Of a stretch of 64,000 nucleotides of DNA, positions 1 to 8,553 are shown piece by piece (position 1 is the first letter of the stretch; each line of letters starts with the position of its first letter). The stretch comes from Acutalibacter sp. (GTDB taxonomy: Bacteria > Bacillota > Clostridia > Oscillospirales > Acutalibacteraceae): contig JAHHRN010000007.1 of NCBI GenBank assembly GCA_020025775.1, positions 62,001-126,000 on the forward strand, read 5' to 3'. Below the pieces are notes generated by a model that was given only the letters and a program-made list of their open reading frames with translations, did no database searches and was not told the DNA's origin. Position numbers and translations under genes: made by a program.

Positions 1-141
1 ACCTATTTTCACTCTGCCACCAGGAAGATAATAATAAGGAGAACGTTCGTCGCGCATGGCAAGGAGTTTATCCTCTTTTATAATAATGGCACATACTCTG
101 TAATTGAATTTGTAGTTGTCACATTTGAAAGTAATATCCAT
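1..141 (-). CDS. NUDIX hydrolase, 5' part (runs off the window)
   Basis: Only the first 47 codons are inside the window; the gene continues beyond base 1. The translation starts MDITFKCDNY and contains VCAIIIKEDKLL followed by YYLPGGRVK, the N-terminal strand and the L-P-G-G segment that precede the Nudix box in NUDIX hydrolases. The box itself (GX5EX7REUXEEXGU) lies outside, so catalytic competence and substrate cannot be judged. The start ATG is at 139-141; a weak GGTG lies just upstream. It is separated from tmRNA by a terminator and appears to be a single gene. Confidence 0.72.
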   Translation of the reverse strand, partial: MDITFKCDNYKFNYRVCAIIIKEDKLLAMRDERSPYYYLPGGRVKIG

Positions 142-354
142 AACACCATGTCTCTTTTTATTAGATTTTCTTTATTATATCGAGTTTATAGATATTTTGC
201 AAGGTTACTTTTTTCGAAGATTTGTTGTCAATGTTAGTTCTAATACAAGATATTCCAGAACATGAAATCGCCTTTCTAATACAATGCTTCTTTGTACATC
301 AAAGGACTTTTTTCAAAAATAGAGAAAAATATAAAAGTATGTTATATAGATGTG

Positions 355-397
355 TAAAAAAACAGCATCCGAACGCGAATTGCGTCCGGACGCTGTC
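355..397 (-). terminator. Rho-independent terminator of ssrA
   Basis: Read on the minus strand, a long GC-rich stem built from GCGTCCGGACGC and its near-complement GCGTTCGGATGC is followed by a run of seven T. It sits four bases past the tmRNA CCA end. Confidence 0.9.
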
Positions 398-400
398 CGG

Positions 401-755
401 TGGTGGAGATGGCGGTACTCGAAACCGCGTCCGAAAATGCATTCCCATGGCTTTCTACGAGCGTAGCTATACGTTTAACATTCCCTTATCCAAACGCTGT
501 GTAGCCGGCTTCTGGATTTGGTAGCCCTGTTCTGTGTGATGCGTTACAAGGCGATTGCGCATGCACATTTACTGCTAAATGACATTCCGTACCGAGCCGC
601 AGTCCTCTCGGGGGAACGCTCACTGCAAATTAAGCAGCGAGGAGTTGAGTTTTATTGTTGTCGTTTATTTTCATAAACTGTGGCTGTTTAAGGCGGTACC
701 ACACCGCCGCTCGCTTACCACGGTTCAACATCCCCGTCGAAATCCTTTCATCCCC
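401..755 (-). ncRNA. ssrA: Transfer-messenger RNA (tmRNA, ssrA)
   Basis: tmRNA rescues stalled ribosomes together with SmpB, whose gene lies immediately upstream on the same strand. On the minus strand the molecule starts GGGGATG and ends CATCTCC-A-CCA; these two heptamers form the seven-pair acceptor stem (one G-U). The conserved GGATTTCGACGGGG block follows the 5' stem and the T-arm GCGG-TTTCGAGTA-CCGC precedes the 3' stem. An internal frame ending at 630 encodes a tag finishing K-T-Q-L-L-A-A before TAA; the resume codon is probably near 671. CCA is encoded. Length is 355 nt, normal for one-piece tmRNA. Confidence 0.95.
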
Positions 756-858
756 ATATTTGGAGAAAACGAGAGAATATATTCCGTGGTGGAAACTCTT
801 TTTGTTTTCTATTCTATTATAAGCTGTATTTATGAATAAGGCAAGAACGGAGCTTGCT

Positions 859-1326
859 TTATTTCATGCGTTCTTTCATTTCACGCTCCATGTGACGGGC
901 GGCTTCGCGTTTGGCGGCGACTTCACGCTTGTCATAGAGCTTTTTACCTTTGCAAAGACCAACCTGCACCTTCGCTTTGCCCTTTTTGAAATACACGGAA
1001 AGGGGAATGAGCGTTAAGCCCTGCTGCTTGGTTGTGCCGAGCAGACGCATAATTTCCTTTTTGTGCATGAGGAGCTTGCGCACACGAAGCGGGTCTCTGT
1101 TGAAAATATTGCCCTGCTCATAGGGGCTGATGTGCATACCGTTGACAAAAATTTCGCCGTCCACAATACTGCACCAGGCATCCTTTAAGTTCAGACGACC
1201 GGCACGGACGCTTTTGACCTCGGTACCGAATAATTCAATACCGGCTTCAAACGATTCCAAAACGAAATATTCGTGGAGCGCCTTTTTATTTTGCGCAACG
1301 GTCGTGTTGGTATTCTTTTCTGCCAT
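859..1326 (-). CDS. smpB: SsrA-binding protein SmpB
   Basis: 155-residue partner of tmRNA in trans-translation. The sequence has the SmpB hallmarks: N-terminal NKKALHEYFVLESFEAGI, the EVKSVRAGRLNLKDAW block, HISPYEQGN, and a basic C-terminal tail (KREAARHMEREMKERMK) that becomes a helix in the ribosomal mRNA channel. The start ATG has a good AAGGATGAT Shine-Dalgarno. It is the last protein gene of a minus-strand run dnaX-ybaB-recR-smpB and lies about 100 bases upstream of ssrA, a common pairing in Firmicutes. Confidence 0.97.
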   Translation of the reverse strand: MAEKNTNTTVAQNKKALHEYFVLESFEAGIELFGTEVKSVRAGRLNLKDAWCSIVDGEIFVNGMHISPYEQGNIFNRDPLRVRKLLMHKKEIMRLLGTTKQQGLTLIPLSVYFKKGKAKVQVGLCKGKKLYDKREVAAKREAARHMEREMKERMK

Positions 1327-1348
1327 GCCGTATCATCCTTTCTTAAAA

Positions 1349-1948
1349 TTATAAAGCACTTCTGCCCTCGAGCGCACGGCTGAGGGTGATTTCGTCGGCG
1401 TATTCAAGGTCTGCACCGACGGGCACACCATAGGCGAGTCTTGTGACCTTTACGCCCATGGGCTTCAAAAGACGAGAGAGATACATAGCAGTTGCTTCGC
1501 CCTCTACGGTGGGGTTTGTTGCCATGATGACCTCTTTCACCTCATCCGAGGAAAGTCGTTTGAGGAGGTCTTTAATCGTTAAATCATCGGGACCTACGCC
1601 GTTCATGGGGGAGATTGCCCCGTGCAGGACGTGGTAAAGCCCGTTGTATTCGCGGGTGCGCTCAAAGGCTAAAACATCCCGCGGATTTTCAACTACGCAA
1701 ATTAAACTGCGGTCTCTTTGCGCGCTTTCGCAAATCGGGCATACTTCTGCCTCGGTGAGATTCTTACAAACGGCGCACTGATGCACTTTTTCATGCACAT
1801 TTTGGATGGCACGCACCAAAGAGTTCACTTCACCGTCGGAAAGCCCCAAGACATAGAAGGCGAGGCGCTCTGCGGATTTACTGCCGACAGAGGGCATTTT
1901 GCGAAATTCGTCAATGAGTGATTCTAAAACCGGAATTGAGTATCCCAT
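1349..1948 (-). CDS. recR: Recombination mediator protein RecR
   Basis: 199 residues, the usual RecR length. RecR works with RecF and RecO to load RecA on gapped DNA. Visible elements are the N-terminal helix-hairpin-helix (LIDEFRKMPSVGSKSAERLA), a four-Cys zinc finger at about residues 58, 61, 70 and 73, a Toprim domain starting around residue 80 (LICVVENPRDVLAFERT) and the C-terminal Walker-B-like segment with TRLAYGVPVGADLEYAD. The start overlaps the stop of ybaB by one base, so translation is probably coupled. Confidence 0.97.
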   Translation of the reverse strand: MGYSIPVLESLIDEFRKMPSVGSKSAERLAFYVLGLSDGEVNSLVRAIQNVHEKVHQCAVCKNLTEAEVCPICESAQRDRSLICVVENPRDVLAFERTREYNGLYHVLHGAISPMNGVGPDDLTIKDLLKRLSSDEVKEVIMATNPTVEGEATAMYLSRLLKPMGVKVTRLAYGVPVGADLEYADEITLSRALEGRSAL

Positions 1949-2295
1949 TAAAACATACCGCCAAGACCCGGGATGCCCTGTAAGCCGCCGGTGATTGCAC
2001 CCATTTCACGTTCTGCAGTTTCGTCTGCCTTGCGCATGGCTTCGTTAAGTGCGGCAAGGAGCAAATCCTCGAGCATTTCGGTATCCTCGGGGTCGCAAAC
2101 CTCGGGTTTAATGTGAATGGATTTGATTTCGTGGGAACCGTTGACAACAACGTCTACAGCACCGCCACCTGCACAAGCGGTGTATTCTGCCTCAGCAAGC
2201 TCAGCCTGTGTTTTTTCCATGTTGGCTTGCATTTCCTGGATCATTTTCATGGCTTTTGCGCCGGTCGGTCCCTGGTTCGGAATTCTTGCTTTCAT
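1948..2295 (-). CDS. ebfC: YbaB/EbfC family nucleoid-associated protein
   Basis: 115-residue DNA-binding protein of the YbaB/EbfC family. It shows the Met/Gln-rich helix MKMIQEMQANMEKTQAELAE, the central V-D-V-V-V-N-G segment and a Gly/Met-rich tail (GLQGIPGLGGMF) typical of the family. It lies between dnaX and recR, the order conserved across bacteria, and shares one base with recR. The family binds DNA as a dimer; its precise role is still unclear. Confidence 0.93.
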   Translation of the reverse strand: MKARIPNQGPTGAKAMKMIQEMQANMEKTQAELAEAEYTACAGGGAVDVVVNGSHEIKSIHIKPEVCDPEDTEMLEDLLLAALNEAMRKADETAEREMGAITGGLQGIPGLGGMF

Positions 2296-2339
2296 AAGTA
2301 TTGTACTCCTTTTTTGGATTTAATCTTTATTTTAAAAAT

Positions 2340-4187
2340 TTATTGCTGTTCTACAATGTGCACACCCAAGTCCTCTGCATGCGAGAGCAGATTTTCTAAG
2401 GGGTCTTTCGGCGGTGCGGCGGCCTGTGCGGCACGCTGACGCTGAATTTCCTCGGGGGTGTTGTATTTACCTAAGGTAAATTTCTTGCCCGTTACTTCGC
2501 CGACGGCACGTGCAATACATTTGACGTGCGTGGGCATTTTTAAAAAGTTGTCCAGCAAGGGATTTTGTGATTGAATGAGCAAATAGTCGCCGTGCACGAA
2601 TGCTGCAGAATCGGTCATGTGCGCATAGAGCGGCATATCGATTGAACGCAGTCTCTCTAACACATCGCGCCACGGTGCAAACGGAACATCTCCGGAAGCT
2701 GTGGGCGCAGGTTCATGCGCCGGGGAGGCAGGCATCTGCCTCGGAGCTTCGCGAACCGGCGGTGCAGACATCGGCGGTTCAGAAACAGGTGGAGCAGCCG
2801 AAACGGGCGGCTCAGACGGAAGCGGCGGCTCCTCTATATCAAAGGGGAACTCATCGGCTTTTCTGGACGGTATCGGTTCTGCTTTTGGTGCTTCGCGAAC
2901 CGGCGAAACGCTTGATTTTACAGGGCTTTGCGGCATTTCTACTGCTGATTTTTCACTCTGTAAAGGTGCGGAACTTGCGGCCTGCTGTACCGCAGGCTCA
3001 GCCTGTGTAAAGCTTTGTGCATTTACATTTGCCGTAAAGCTGCCGTTTTGTAGCTTGCGTTCCAGCTCGGAAATCCTAGAAAGTAAGGCGGATGCGTCGG
3101 TGTCGAGCTTCGGATTTGCAAGGCGAAGCACAGCCACTTCTACGGTCGAACGGCGGTTCGCGCCGCCCTTTAATCGCATAGCGGTTTCCGAAAGCACATC
3201 CATAATATTTAAAATGCGTGCGAGGCTGAAATGCGTCGCTTGCTGTTTTAATTTTTCTAATTCATTTTGCGGGCAGACCACAAGATTGCCGTAATCATTG
3301 ACGGTTTTTAAAATCATCATATTACGGAAATGCGAGGTGAGGTCTAAAACCAAACGCTCCATGTTGCAGGCGTTTTGGTAAAGCTCCTGAATCAGCTCGA
3401 GCGCCGCGGCACTGTTGCCTTCGGCAATCGCATCGGTGAGCGCGAAAAGACGTTCACGACCGGCAAGCCCTGCCGCACCGGCGACAACGGCTTCGGTAAT
3501 CTCTGCACCGTAAGCGGAGCATCTGTCTAAAAGGGAAAGTGCATCACGAAGCGCACCATCGGCAAGACGCGCAATCAAAAGTGCGGCATCGTCTGCAAGC
3601 GCTAAGTTTTCCTGCTCGGCTACATATTGTAAGCGCGCGGCAATATCCTCCGGCTCAATGCGTTTAAAATCAAAACGCTGACAGCGCGAAAGAATGGTAG
3701 CCGGAAGCTTGTGCACTTCGGTGGTTGCCAAAATGAATTTCACATGCTCGGGCGGCTCTTCCAAAGTTTTTAAAAGGGCGTTGAACGCACCGGTCGAAAG
3801 CATGTGCACTTCGTCGATGATATATACACGGTATTTTGCCTGCGTAGGGGTGTAGTTGGCTTCCTCACGCAAATCGCGGATATTGTCTACACCGTTGTTG
3901 GATGCCGCGTCGATTTCGATGACATCGAGCACAGAGCCGGCGTCAATGCCGCGGCAGATTTCGCATTCGTTACAGGGGTTGCCGTCCACAGGATGCAGAC
4001 AGTTGACCGCCTTAGCGAGAATCTTTGCACAGGTGGTTTTACCGGTACCGCGCGAGCCTGTAAAAAGATAGGCGTGGGAAAGCCTGCCGCTTTTTAAAGC
4101 ACCAAGGAGCGAAGCGGTGATATGCTCCTGCCCGACCACATCCGCAAAGGTTTGCGGGCGCCATTTTCTGTAAAGCGCTTGATACAT
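2340..4187 (-). CDS. dnaX: DNA polymerase III subunit gamma/tau
   Basis: 615 residues. Clamp-loader ATPase that opens the sliding clamp and organises the replisome. Walker A GSRGTGKTT is at about residues 44-52, zinc-module cysteines at about 63, 72, 75 and 78, Walker B IIDEVHML near residue 125 and sensor 1 ILATTEVHKLP after it. Residues roughly 390-500 are low-complexity Pro/Ala/Glu/Ser-rich linker before a conserved C-terminal domain of the tau type. It heads the dnaX-ybaB-recR-smpB run; its AAAGGAGG ribosome site is clear. Confidence 0.97.
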   Translation of the reverse strand: MYQALYRKWRPQTFADVVGQEHITASLLGALKSGRLSHAYLFTGSRGTGKTTCAKILAKAVNCLHPVDGNPCNECEICRGIDAGSVLDVIEIDAASNNGVDNIRDLREEANYTPTQAKYRVYIIDEVHMLSTGAFNALLKTLEEPPEHVKFILATTEVHKLPATILSRCQRFDFKRIEPEDIAARLQYVAEQENLALADDAALLIARLADGALRDALSLLDRCSAYGAEITEAVVAGAAGLAGRERLFALTDAIAEGNSAAALELIQELYQNACNMERLVLDLTSHFRNMMILKTVNDYGNLVVCPQNELEKLKQQATHFSLARILNIMDVLSETAMRLKGGANRRSTVEVAVLRLANPKLDTDASALLSRISELERKLQNGSFTANVNAQSFTQAEPAVQQAASSAPLQSEKSAVEMPQSPVKSSVSPVREAPKAEPIPSRKADEFPFDIEEPPLPSEPPVSAAPPVSEPPMSAPPVREAPRQMPASPAHEPAPTASGDVPFAPWRDVLERLRSIDMPLYAHMTDSAAFVHGDYLLIQSQNPLLDNFLKMPTHVKCIARAVGEVTGKKFTLGKYNTPEEIQRQRAAQAAAPPKDPLENLLSHAEDLGVHIVEQQ

Positions 4188-4239
4188 GGAAAAACCTCCT
4201 TTAAAGATTTAGAACGGGTATTTTAGGCAAATAAAAAAT

Positions 4240-4376
4240 ACCTTAACTCGATCATGCACCGTGCAGGCTTGCTGCGGCGCACAGGCTGACCGCTTAATGC
4301 TGCTCGGTTCCCCGCCTGACATGGTTCACGGAGCACTGTCGCACAGGGCCCACACGGCACACGATCCAATTAAGGT
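4240..4376 (-). ncRNA. ffs: Signal recognition particle RNA (small bacterial type)
   Basis: On the minus strand the ends (ACCTTAA ... TTAAGGT, complementary) close a long hairpin, and the apical part contains GTCAGGCGGGGAACCGAGCAGC followed by ATTAAGCGG, matching the conserved domain-IV GUCAGG / GGAA / AGCAGC / UAAGCG pattern bound by Ffh. It lies upstream of dnaX, a frequent location. The closing stem is directly followed by TTTTTT, so it likely doubles as the terminator. Exact ends are estimated from the stem and from the promoter spacing. Confidence 0.88.
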
Positions 4377-4383
4377 ACGCTTT

Positions 4384-4412
4384 ATTATAGCGCATAAACA
4401 AAAATTTTGCAA
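4384..4412 (-). promoter_or_regulatory. SRP RNA promoter
   Basis: Minus-strand TTGCAA, 17-base spacer, TATAAT. The predicted transcription start falls at about 4377, one base from the inferred 5' end of the SRP RNA. Confidence 0.7.
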
Positions 4413-4445
4413 GTGTTTTAAAACTGAAAATATGGTGATTTTCTG

Positions 4446-4474
4446 TTGTTATTTTATAAATTTTTTGGTATAAT
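4446..4474 (+). promoter_or_regulatory. Promoter of the GH20 gene
   Basis: TTGTTA, 17-base spacer, TATAAT, about 60 bases upstream of the GH20 start codon and divergent from the SRP RNA promoter. Confidence 0.6.
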
Positions 4475-4533
4475 ATGCTGTAACCTATAAATACTGCAAA
4501 ATAATGCACAAATATCCAATAAAGTGAGGAGAA

Positions 4534-6111
4534 ATGCGTATGTTTAATATTCTCCCGCAGCCGAACGAGATTCTATTATCGGCAGAGGGACCACGTTTTG
4601 TTTTAAATTCCGAAACAGGCATCACCAAAAAGCCTTATCTTTCGGAATTTTTAGATTTTGTAAAACGTGAGTTTGATGTTCGACTTCACAAAAGAGCCGA
4701 GGGCGAACAGCAGGGTGAAAATGAAATCGTTATCACCTTGACCGACGAAATCGAAGATGAGGAAGGCTACCGTCTCTCTTGCCGTGACGGTGCTGTTTTT
4801 ATTTATGCAAGGCAGGATGCCGGTGCGTTTTATGCTCTGCAAACCTTAAAGCAGCTTTTACTGCAAAGTAAGGGCAATGTGCCGCCGCTTTTAATCAATG
4901 ACAAACCGCGCTTTAAATATCGCGGCTTTATGCTCGATTCCGGCAGATATTTCTGGACGGTGGAAGAAGTTAAGCGCTTTGTGGATTTGTGCGCCTTACA
5001 TAAAATCAACGTTTTCCACTGGCATTTGACCGAAGACCAAGGCTGGCGTATCGAGATTAAGAAGTATCCGCTCTTAACGGAAAAAGGCTCGCACCGCAGC
5101 CACACCAATTTCGGCTGTGTGCCGCACGGCGGATTCTATACACAGGAAGATATTAAAGAAATCGTCAACTATTGTCACGAACGCTTTATGAAGGTTATGC
5201 CGGAATTCGATATTCCGGGGCACGTGGTTTCCGCGATTGCCTGCTATCCCGAGCTTTCTTGCTTTGACCGTAACTTAGACGTGGCGACCCACTGGGGCGT
5301 AAAGCATGATATTCTCTGCGCGGGTAAAGAAAGCACCTTCCAGTTTGTGTTTGACGTCTTAGATGAAATTTTAGAGCTCTTCCCAGACAAGCTCATTCAC
5401 CTCGGCGGTGACGAAGCTGTAAAAATGCGTTGGGAGCTTTGTCCGCTTTGCCAAAAGCGCATGAAAGAGGAAGGCCTTAAAAACGAAGAACAGTTACAGC
5501 ATTATTTCATGAGCCGTGTGAATCGTTATGTCCGTGAAAAAGGCTATACTTCCGTTATGTGGAACTATGACGGCGTGGACGGTACCGATTATTTAGACAG
5601 AGACATTGTTTGGCAGATTTGCGGTATGAGCGACAATTCCAACATTGTAAACGAGGAACTCAAGGCGGGCAGAAAGATGTATAATTCTTCTTCCTTCCCG
5701 TATTATTTGGATTTCCCCTATGGTTGGGTTAATCTCAAAATGGCTTATGATTTCGAACCTGGCATGGGTGAAAACATGTTCGGTGTAGAAGCACCGCTTT
5801 GGACAGAATATGTGCCGGACCTTAAAAAGGCAGATTATTGTATGTTCCCGCGTCTCGGCGCGATTGCCGAAACCGCGTGGTCTCAGCAGGAAGACAAGAG
5901 CTACGAACGTTTTGCAGCGGGTCTTCCCGAATACTTCGACCTTTTAAACGCATACGATGTACGTTATGCGACGATGGCGCAGTGCATGCCCTCTAAGCTT
6001 CGCGGCAAATGCCAATCCACTTGGTGGAATCGCCGTATGTTGCACTGGCAGGGCGTTCACAATTTCATTGATGATGCGATTGTAAAATCCAAAGTACAGA
6101 AACAGAAATAA
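4534..6111 (+). CDS. Glycoside hydrolase family 20 (beta-N-acetylhexosaminidase)
   Basis: 525 residues. GH20 enzymes release terminal beta-linked GlcNAc/GalNAc by substrate-assisted catalysis. The N-terminal GH20b-like domain (about 1-115) is followed by the catalytic barrel with FKYRGFMLDSGR, NVFHWHLTEDQGWR and the catalytic pair in HLGGDE (Asp293-Glu294). No signal peptide is visible, so it probably acts on imported oligosaccharides. The start has a GTGAGGAG ribosome site. Together with the sialidase and fucose genes it suggests mucin or milk glycan use; substrate is inferred. Confidence 0.9.
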   Translation: MRMFNILPQPNEILLSAEGPRFVLNSETGITKKPYLSEFLDFVKREFDVRLHKRAEGEQQGENEIVITLTDEIEDEEGYRLSCRDGAVFIYARQDAGAFYALQTLKQLLLQSKGNVPPLLINDKPRFKYRGFMLDSGRYFWTVEEVKRFVDLCALHKINVFHWHLTEDQGWRIEIKKYPLLTEKGSHRSHTNFGCVPHGGFYTQEDIKEIVNYCHERFMKVMPEFDIPGHVVSAIACYPELSCFDRNLDVATHWGVKHDILCAGKESTFQFVFDVLDEILELFPDKLIHLGGDEAVKMRWELCPLCQKRMKEEGLKNEEQLQHYFMSRVNRYVREKGYTSVMWNYDGVDGTDYLDRDIVWQICGMSDNSNIVNEELKAGRKMYNSSSFPYYLDFPYGWVNLKMAYDFEPGMGENMFGVEAPLWTEYVPDLKKADYCMFPRLGAIAETAWSQQEDKSYERFAAGLPEYFDLLNAYDVRYATMAQCMPSKLRGKCQSTWWNRRMLHWQGVHNFIDDAIVKSKVQKQK

Positions 6112-6192
6112 GATTGCCGACGGGAAACGGCAAAACTTTATATAAAAGAGAAAAGCAAAGAGAAAAAAATCAATTTAGGGGAGTGTTCAATT

Positions 6193-7716
6193 TTGAAACA
6201 AGCAAAATATGTTTTGGCATTAGATCAAGGAACCACTAGCTCGAGAGCGATTTTATTTGACAGAAACGGTGAGATCGTTTCTAAGGCACAGCACGAATTC
6301 AGCCAGATTTATCCGACACCGGGCTGGGTAGAACACAATGCCATGGAAATTCTCTATTCGCAGTTCCAGGCGGTTACTGAGGTTATCAATAAAAACCGTA
6401 TTTATACATCGGATATTGCCGCAATCGGTATCACCAACCAGCGTGAAACCACAATTTTGTGGGATAAGGGCACAGGTAAGCCGATTTACAACGCGATTGT
6501 TTGGCAGTGCCGCCGTACCGCAAATATGTGCGAAGAAATCAAAAAGGATAAGGAATTCTGCGACTACATCACGGAGCATACCGGCTTAGTTGTAGATGCT
6601 TATTTCTCCGCAACCAAAATCAAGTGGATTTTAGATACCGTTCCGGGCGCGCGCATCTTAGCCGATGCCGGTCAGCTTCTCTTCGGTACAGTAGAGACTT
6701 GGCTTATTTGGAACTTAACCGGCGGTCAAGTACATATCACCGACTATTCCAATGCATCGAGAACCATGCTTTTCGACGTAGATAAGCTTTGCTGGGATGA
6801 GCATATTTGCGAAAAATTAGATATTCCCATGTCCATTTTACCGAAGGCCGTTCCCTCCAGCCAGATTTACGGCGAAGTAGCACCCGGACTTTTGGGTTTT
6901 GAAGATATCGTTGGCGTGCCGATTGCCGGTGCTATCGGCGACCAGCCTGCCGCTCTGTTCGGTCAGGGCTGTTTTGAACCCGGTCAAGCAAAGAACACCT
7001 ACGGCACAGGCTGTTTCTTGCTGATGAATACCGGCGAGCATCGTGTAAAATCCCAGAACAATCTGGTTACAGGTGTTGCTTGGGGCTTGAATGGTAAGGT
7101 AGAATATGCCATTGAGGGCTCGGCATTCAACGCCGGTTCCGTCATTAAATGGCTCCGCGATGATTTGAGACTGATTGACTCCGCACGCCGCTGTGACGAA
7201 TTGGCAGAAAGCGTGCCGAATGCCAACGGCATTTACTTCGTCCCGGCATTTACCGGTCTCGGCGCACCTTACTGGGATATGTATGCCAGAGGCACGATTG
7301 TCGGTCTTACCCGCGGCGTAAAGCGTGAACATGTGGCACGCAGTGTCTTGGAAGCGATTGCTTTCCAGATGACCGACCTCTTAGAAGCCATGAAAGCGGA
7401 TTCCGGCATCGAGCTTGCCGAGCTTCGCGTAGACGGCGGTGCGTCGGTCAGTGACGTGATGATGCAGATTCAGGCAGACCTCGTCAGAACCAAGGTAAAT
7501 CGTCCGAAAATGGTAGAAACCACAGCACTCGGTGCGGCATTCCTTGCCGGTCTTGCTGTCGGCTTCTGGGAAGATTTAGACGAGCTCAAGCAAATCCGCA
7601 AGGTAGACCGCGTGTTTGAACCCAAAATGGTGCTCACCGAAAGAGACCGCCTGTATAAGGGTTGGCTTCGTGCAGTAGAGCGCTCCAGAGGCTGGATTGA
7701 GCCGGATGAAGACTGA
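6193..7716 (+). CDS. glpK: Glycerol kinase
   Basis: 507 residues, standard FGGY-family glycerol kinase length. It phosphorylates glycerol to sn-glycerol 3-phosphate. Key motifs are the N-terminal phosphate loop DQGTTSSRAILFD, the ITNQRETTILWD and NAIVWQCRRT substrate segments, the GTGCFLLMNTG region and the FGGY signature area ELRVDGGASVSDVMMQ. The start is TTG, preceded by AGGGGAG at good spacing. No glycerol facilitator or dehydrogenase gene is adjacent. The next gene begins four bases after the stop. Confidence 0.95.
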   Translation: MKQAKYVLALDQGTTSSRAILFDRNGEIVSKAQHEFSQIYPTPGWVEHNAMEILYSQFQAVTEVINKNRIYTSDIAAIGITNQRETTILWDKGTGKPIYNAIVWQCRRTANMCEEIKKDKEFCDYITEHTGLVVDAYFSATKIKWILDTVPGARILADAGQLLFGTVETWLIWNLTGGQVHITDYSNASRTMLFDVDKLCWDEHICEKLDIPMSILPKAVPSSQIYGEVAPGLLGFEDIVGVPIAGAIGDQPAALFGQGCFEPGQAKNTYGTGCFLLMNTGEHRVKSQNNLVTGVAWGLNGKVEYAIEGSAFNAGSVIKWLRDDLRLIDSARRCDELAESVPNANGIYFVPAFTGLGAPYWDMYARGTIVGLTRGVKREHVARSVLEAIAFQMTDLLEAMKADSGIELAELRVDGGASVSDVMMQIQADLVRTKVNRPKMVETTALGAAFLAGLAVGFWEDLDELKQIRKVDRVFEPKMVLTERDRLYKGWLRAVERSRGWIEPDED

Positions 7717-7719
7717 TTC

Positions 7720-8541
7720 ATGAAAACGAAAACTTGCATACAGTGCAATCGAGAATTTACACTTTCCACTTCGGAACTTGAATACTACCGTGAAAACGGT
7801 TTAGATGAGCCGAAGCGCTGTAAGGATTGCCGCGAACTCAATAAATTACGCGGAGAGGGTCATGGCATTGTCTATGACCCCGCTTATGGTGTAAAACCCG
7901 ATTACGGCGAACAACTGGTTTATAAGGATGTACCGAAACCAAAACAGAAAACACAAAAACAGGCAGAACCTGCACAAAAACCGAATTCGAAAACGAAGCC
8001 AAAGCATTCCTATCCGTTCCTTTGGTCGCTCGGTTGTGCCTTGTTTGTTTTAATCTATATTGCTTTAAATTCTGTTTCGAAAACTGCACAAACAGAAGCT
8101 TTCTTTAGCGGCGTTTCTGTGTTTTCTCTTTTGGGCTTTTTGATTTGTTTAGTTGGCTGGGCTGTATCTTTTTATCGCTCCAAAGCGCCGACAGACGAAG
8201 AAAAGGAAGCCGCAAAGGTTTACAAAAACACTTCTAAGGCGGCGAATTGGGAACGAAACGAAGCGGTGCAGGATCAACAGATTATCTATCGCTTTCGCTG
8301 TGCGGATTTTCTGGATGAGCATTTCGAAAAGCACAAAGCAGAGGTCGGTGCACACAGCAAAACAGAGTATTTAAAAATGGCGAACGCTGTTATTTTTAAT
8401 AAACGGACGAAGAAAAAGAGAGACCCCCAAAACGAGGATGCCGTCTTTTTCATGCCGCCCACGGGTGAGGTTGTGTTTGTTTCAAACGATGGATACATTC
8501 GCAGTTATTACATCACCAAAAAATCTTTCCAAAACATCTAA
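7720..8541 (+). CDS. Zinc-ribbon (trcl-type) membrane protein of unknown function
   Basis: 273 residues. The N-terminus (TCIQCNREF ... PKRCKDCRELN) has two CxxC knuckles about 30 residues apart, as in the small 'probable zinc-binding' zf-trcl domain. A charged Lys/Gln-rich linker follows, then two predicted membrane spans at about residues 90-110 and 128-150. The C-terminal 120 residues are soluble and not recognised. It begins four bases after glpK and ends 12 bases before malic enzyme, so it is probably co-transcribed; function is unknown. Confidence 0.7.
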   Translation: MKTKTCIQCNREFTLSTSELEYYRENGLDEPKRCKDCRELNKLRGEGHGIVYDPAYGVKPDYGEQLVYKDVPKPKQKTQKQAEPAQKPNSKTKPKHSYPFLWSLGCALFVLIYIALNSVSKTAQTEAFFSGVSVFSLLGFLICLVGWAVSFYRSKAPTDEEKEAAKVYKNTSKAANWERNEAVQDQQIIYRFRCADFLDEHFEKHKAEVGAHSKTEYLKMANAVIFNKRTKKKRDPQNEDAVFFMPPTGEVVFVSNDGYIRSYYITKKSFQNI

Positions 8542-8553
8542 AGGAGCAAAGTT

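Noticed and set aside
222..524. Plus-strand open frame over the ssrA 3' end
   Set aside because: Antisense to tmRNA and its terminator; no ribosome site.
2701..3294. Long plus-strand frame opposite dnaX
   Set aside because: Mirror of the Pro/Ala-rich dnaX linker; no ribosome site and coding strand evidence favours dnaX.
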